DNA of 64,000 nucleotides from Himantopus leucocephalus (Eukaryota; Chordata; Aves; Charadriiformes; Recurvirostridae): contig RSEF01000031.1 in assembly GCA_003993805.1 (NCBI GenBank), positions 25,114,029 through 25,178,028 of the forward strand. Direction: 5' to 3'. The notes beneath the pieces were generated by a model. The model made no database searches. It worked only from the letters and a program-made list of their open reading frames with translations, and was not told the DNA's origin. A program made the translations under genes and the position numbers. Of the stretch, positions 63,748 through 64,000 are shown piece after piece (position 1 is the stretch's first letter; each line of letters opens with the position of its first letter).

Positions 63748-63752
63748 ACCCN
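63711..63752. repeat. A33 tract with N eight bases later
   Basis: Thirty-three A bases at 63711-63743, then GAACACCC and an N at 63752. I see no gene-like sequence before it that would mark a retrocopy. Confidence 0.9.
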
Positions 63753-64000
63753 GATTTCTGAATGTCCAGATCACTCGCGGTAAGCGTTATCAAGGAGGAT
63801 TCTCCTCTCCCCCATGTAGCTGCGAACAAAGAGTAGTCGCCTGATATCCTGGTCCCCAGGCAGTTCGTCTGGGGCAAAGAAGAACGATATTTTTTAATAG
63901 CAGATATTAGCCCGAGAACACAACACTTACTCTCAGCAAGGGACTATTCCGGAATTTTTAAATCCGGTTTTGTTCATTTTATGAACTACAAACAAACAAG

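Larger units (their letters stand above)
46911..64000. other. Intergenic region, no gene supported
   Basis: 17 kb beyond TMEM174. I find no conserved protein, no single-exon forkhead gene (FOXD1 is next in human) and no clear CR1. It contains a small GC-rich block with a palindrome (49860-50125), a TA/CA microsatellite, a two-unit 21-bp repeat, two long poly-A tracts followed by N, and several AT-rich blocks that could be conserved regulatory elements. Confidence 0.6.

Noticed and set aside
63500..63752. Processed pseudogene ending in the A33 tract
   Set aside because: No recognisable coding sequence or AATAAA signal precedes the tract, and I see no target-site duplication.

Overview
This window is vertebrate nuclear DNA, almost certainly from a bird. 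Two CR1 retroposons are clear: one on the minus strand at about 10865-11100, and one on the plus strand at 19678-20008 that ends in the octamer-type ATTCTATG repeats typical of CR1 3' ends. Introns are short by mammalian standards and there is no Alu, L1 or MIR background. Three genes read left to right in the order FCHO2 (3' end only), TMEM171, TMEM174. This is the order known from human 5q13.2, which corresponds to the chicken Z chromosome. FOXD1, the next gene in human, is not in the window.

Layout: 1-4924 holds the last three coding exons of FCHO2, followed by a long AT-rich 3' UTR to about 7200. From 7.2 to 17 kb there is intergenic sequence with old CR1 fragments. From 17.0 to 23.7 kb on the minus strand I can assemble a spliced gene that I do not recognise: six coding segments with consistent phases, a strong Kozak start, a stop and an AATAAA, predicting 187 residues. 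It starts at a CpG island (about 23690-24600) shared head to head with the non-coding first exon of TMEM171. TMEM171 covers about 24.1-37.7 kb, with coding exons at 30518-31148, 32827-32968 and 37395-37626 (334 aa, four membrane segments, three PPxY motifs). TMEM174 lies at 44402-46103 in two coding exons (244 aa, two membrane segments, two PPxY motifs). From about 46.9 kb to the end I find no gene. That stretch holds a GC palindrome at about 50.03-50.12 kb and several AT-rich blocks that look like candidate conserved non-coding elements.

The genes do not form a pathway. FCHO2 acts in clathrin-coated pit initiation. TMEM174 is known as a kidney proximal-tubule protein that associates with the phosphate transporter NaPi-IIa. 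TMEM171 is a poorly characterised four-span protein. TMEM171 and TMEM174 share a tail design (proline-rich, PPxY, a final P-P-[KR]-Y-E-E) and first coding exons of almost equal length (631 and 632 nt), which raises the possibility that they are an old tandem pair.

The most interesting item is the unrecognised minus-strand gene between FCHO2 and TMEM171, because I know of no protein-coding gene at that place in human. Its exon chain was read by eye and needs transcript support. Four single N bases occur, three of them at or near poly-A tracts and one inside the GC palindrome, so those spots are assembly-weak. I see no tRNA, rRNA, CRISPR or prokaryotic features.
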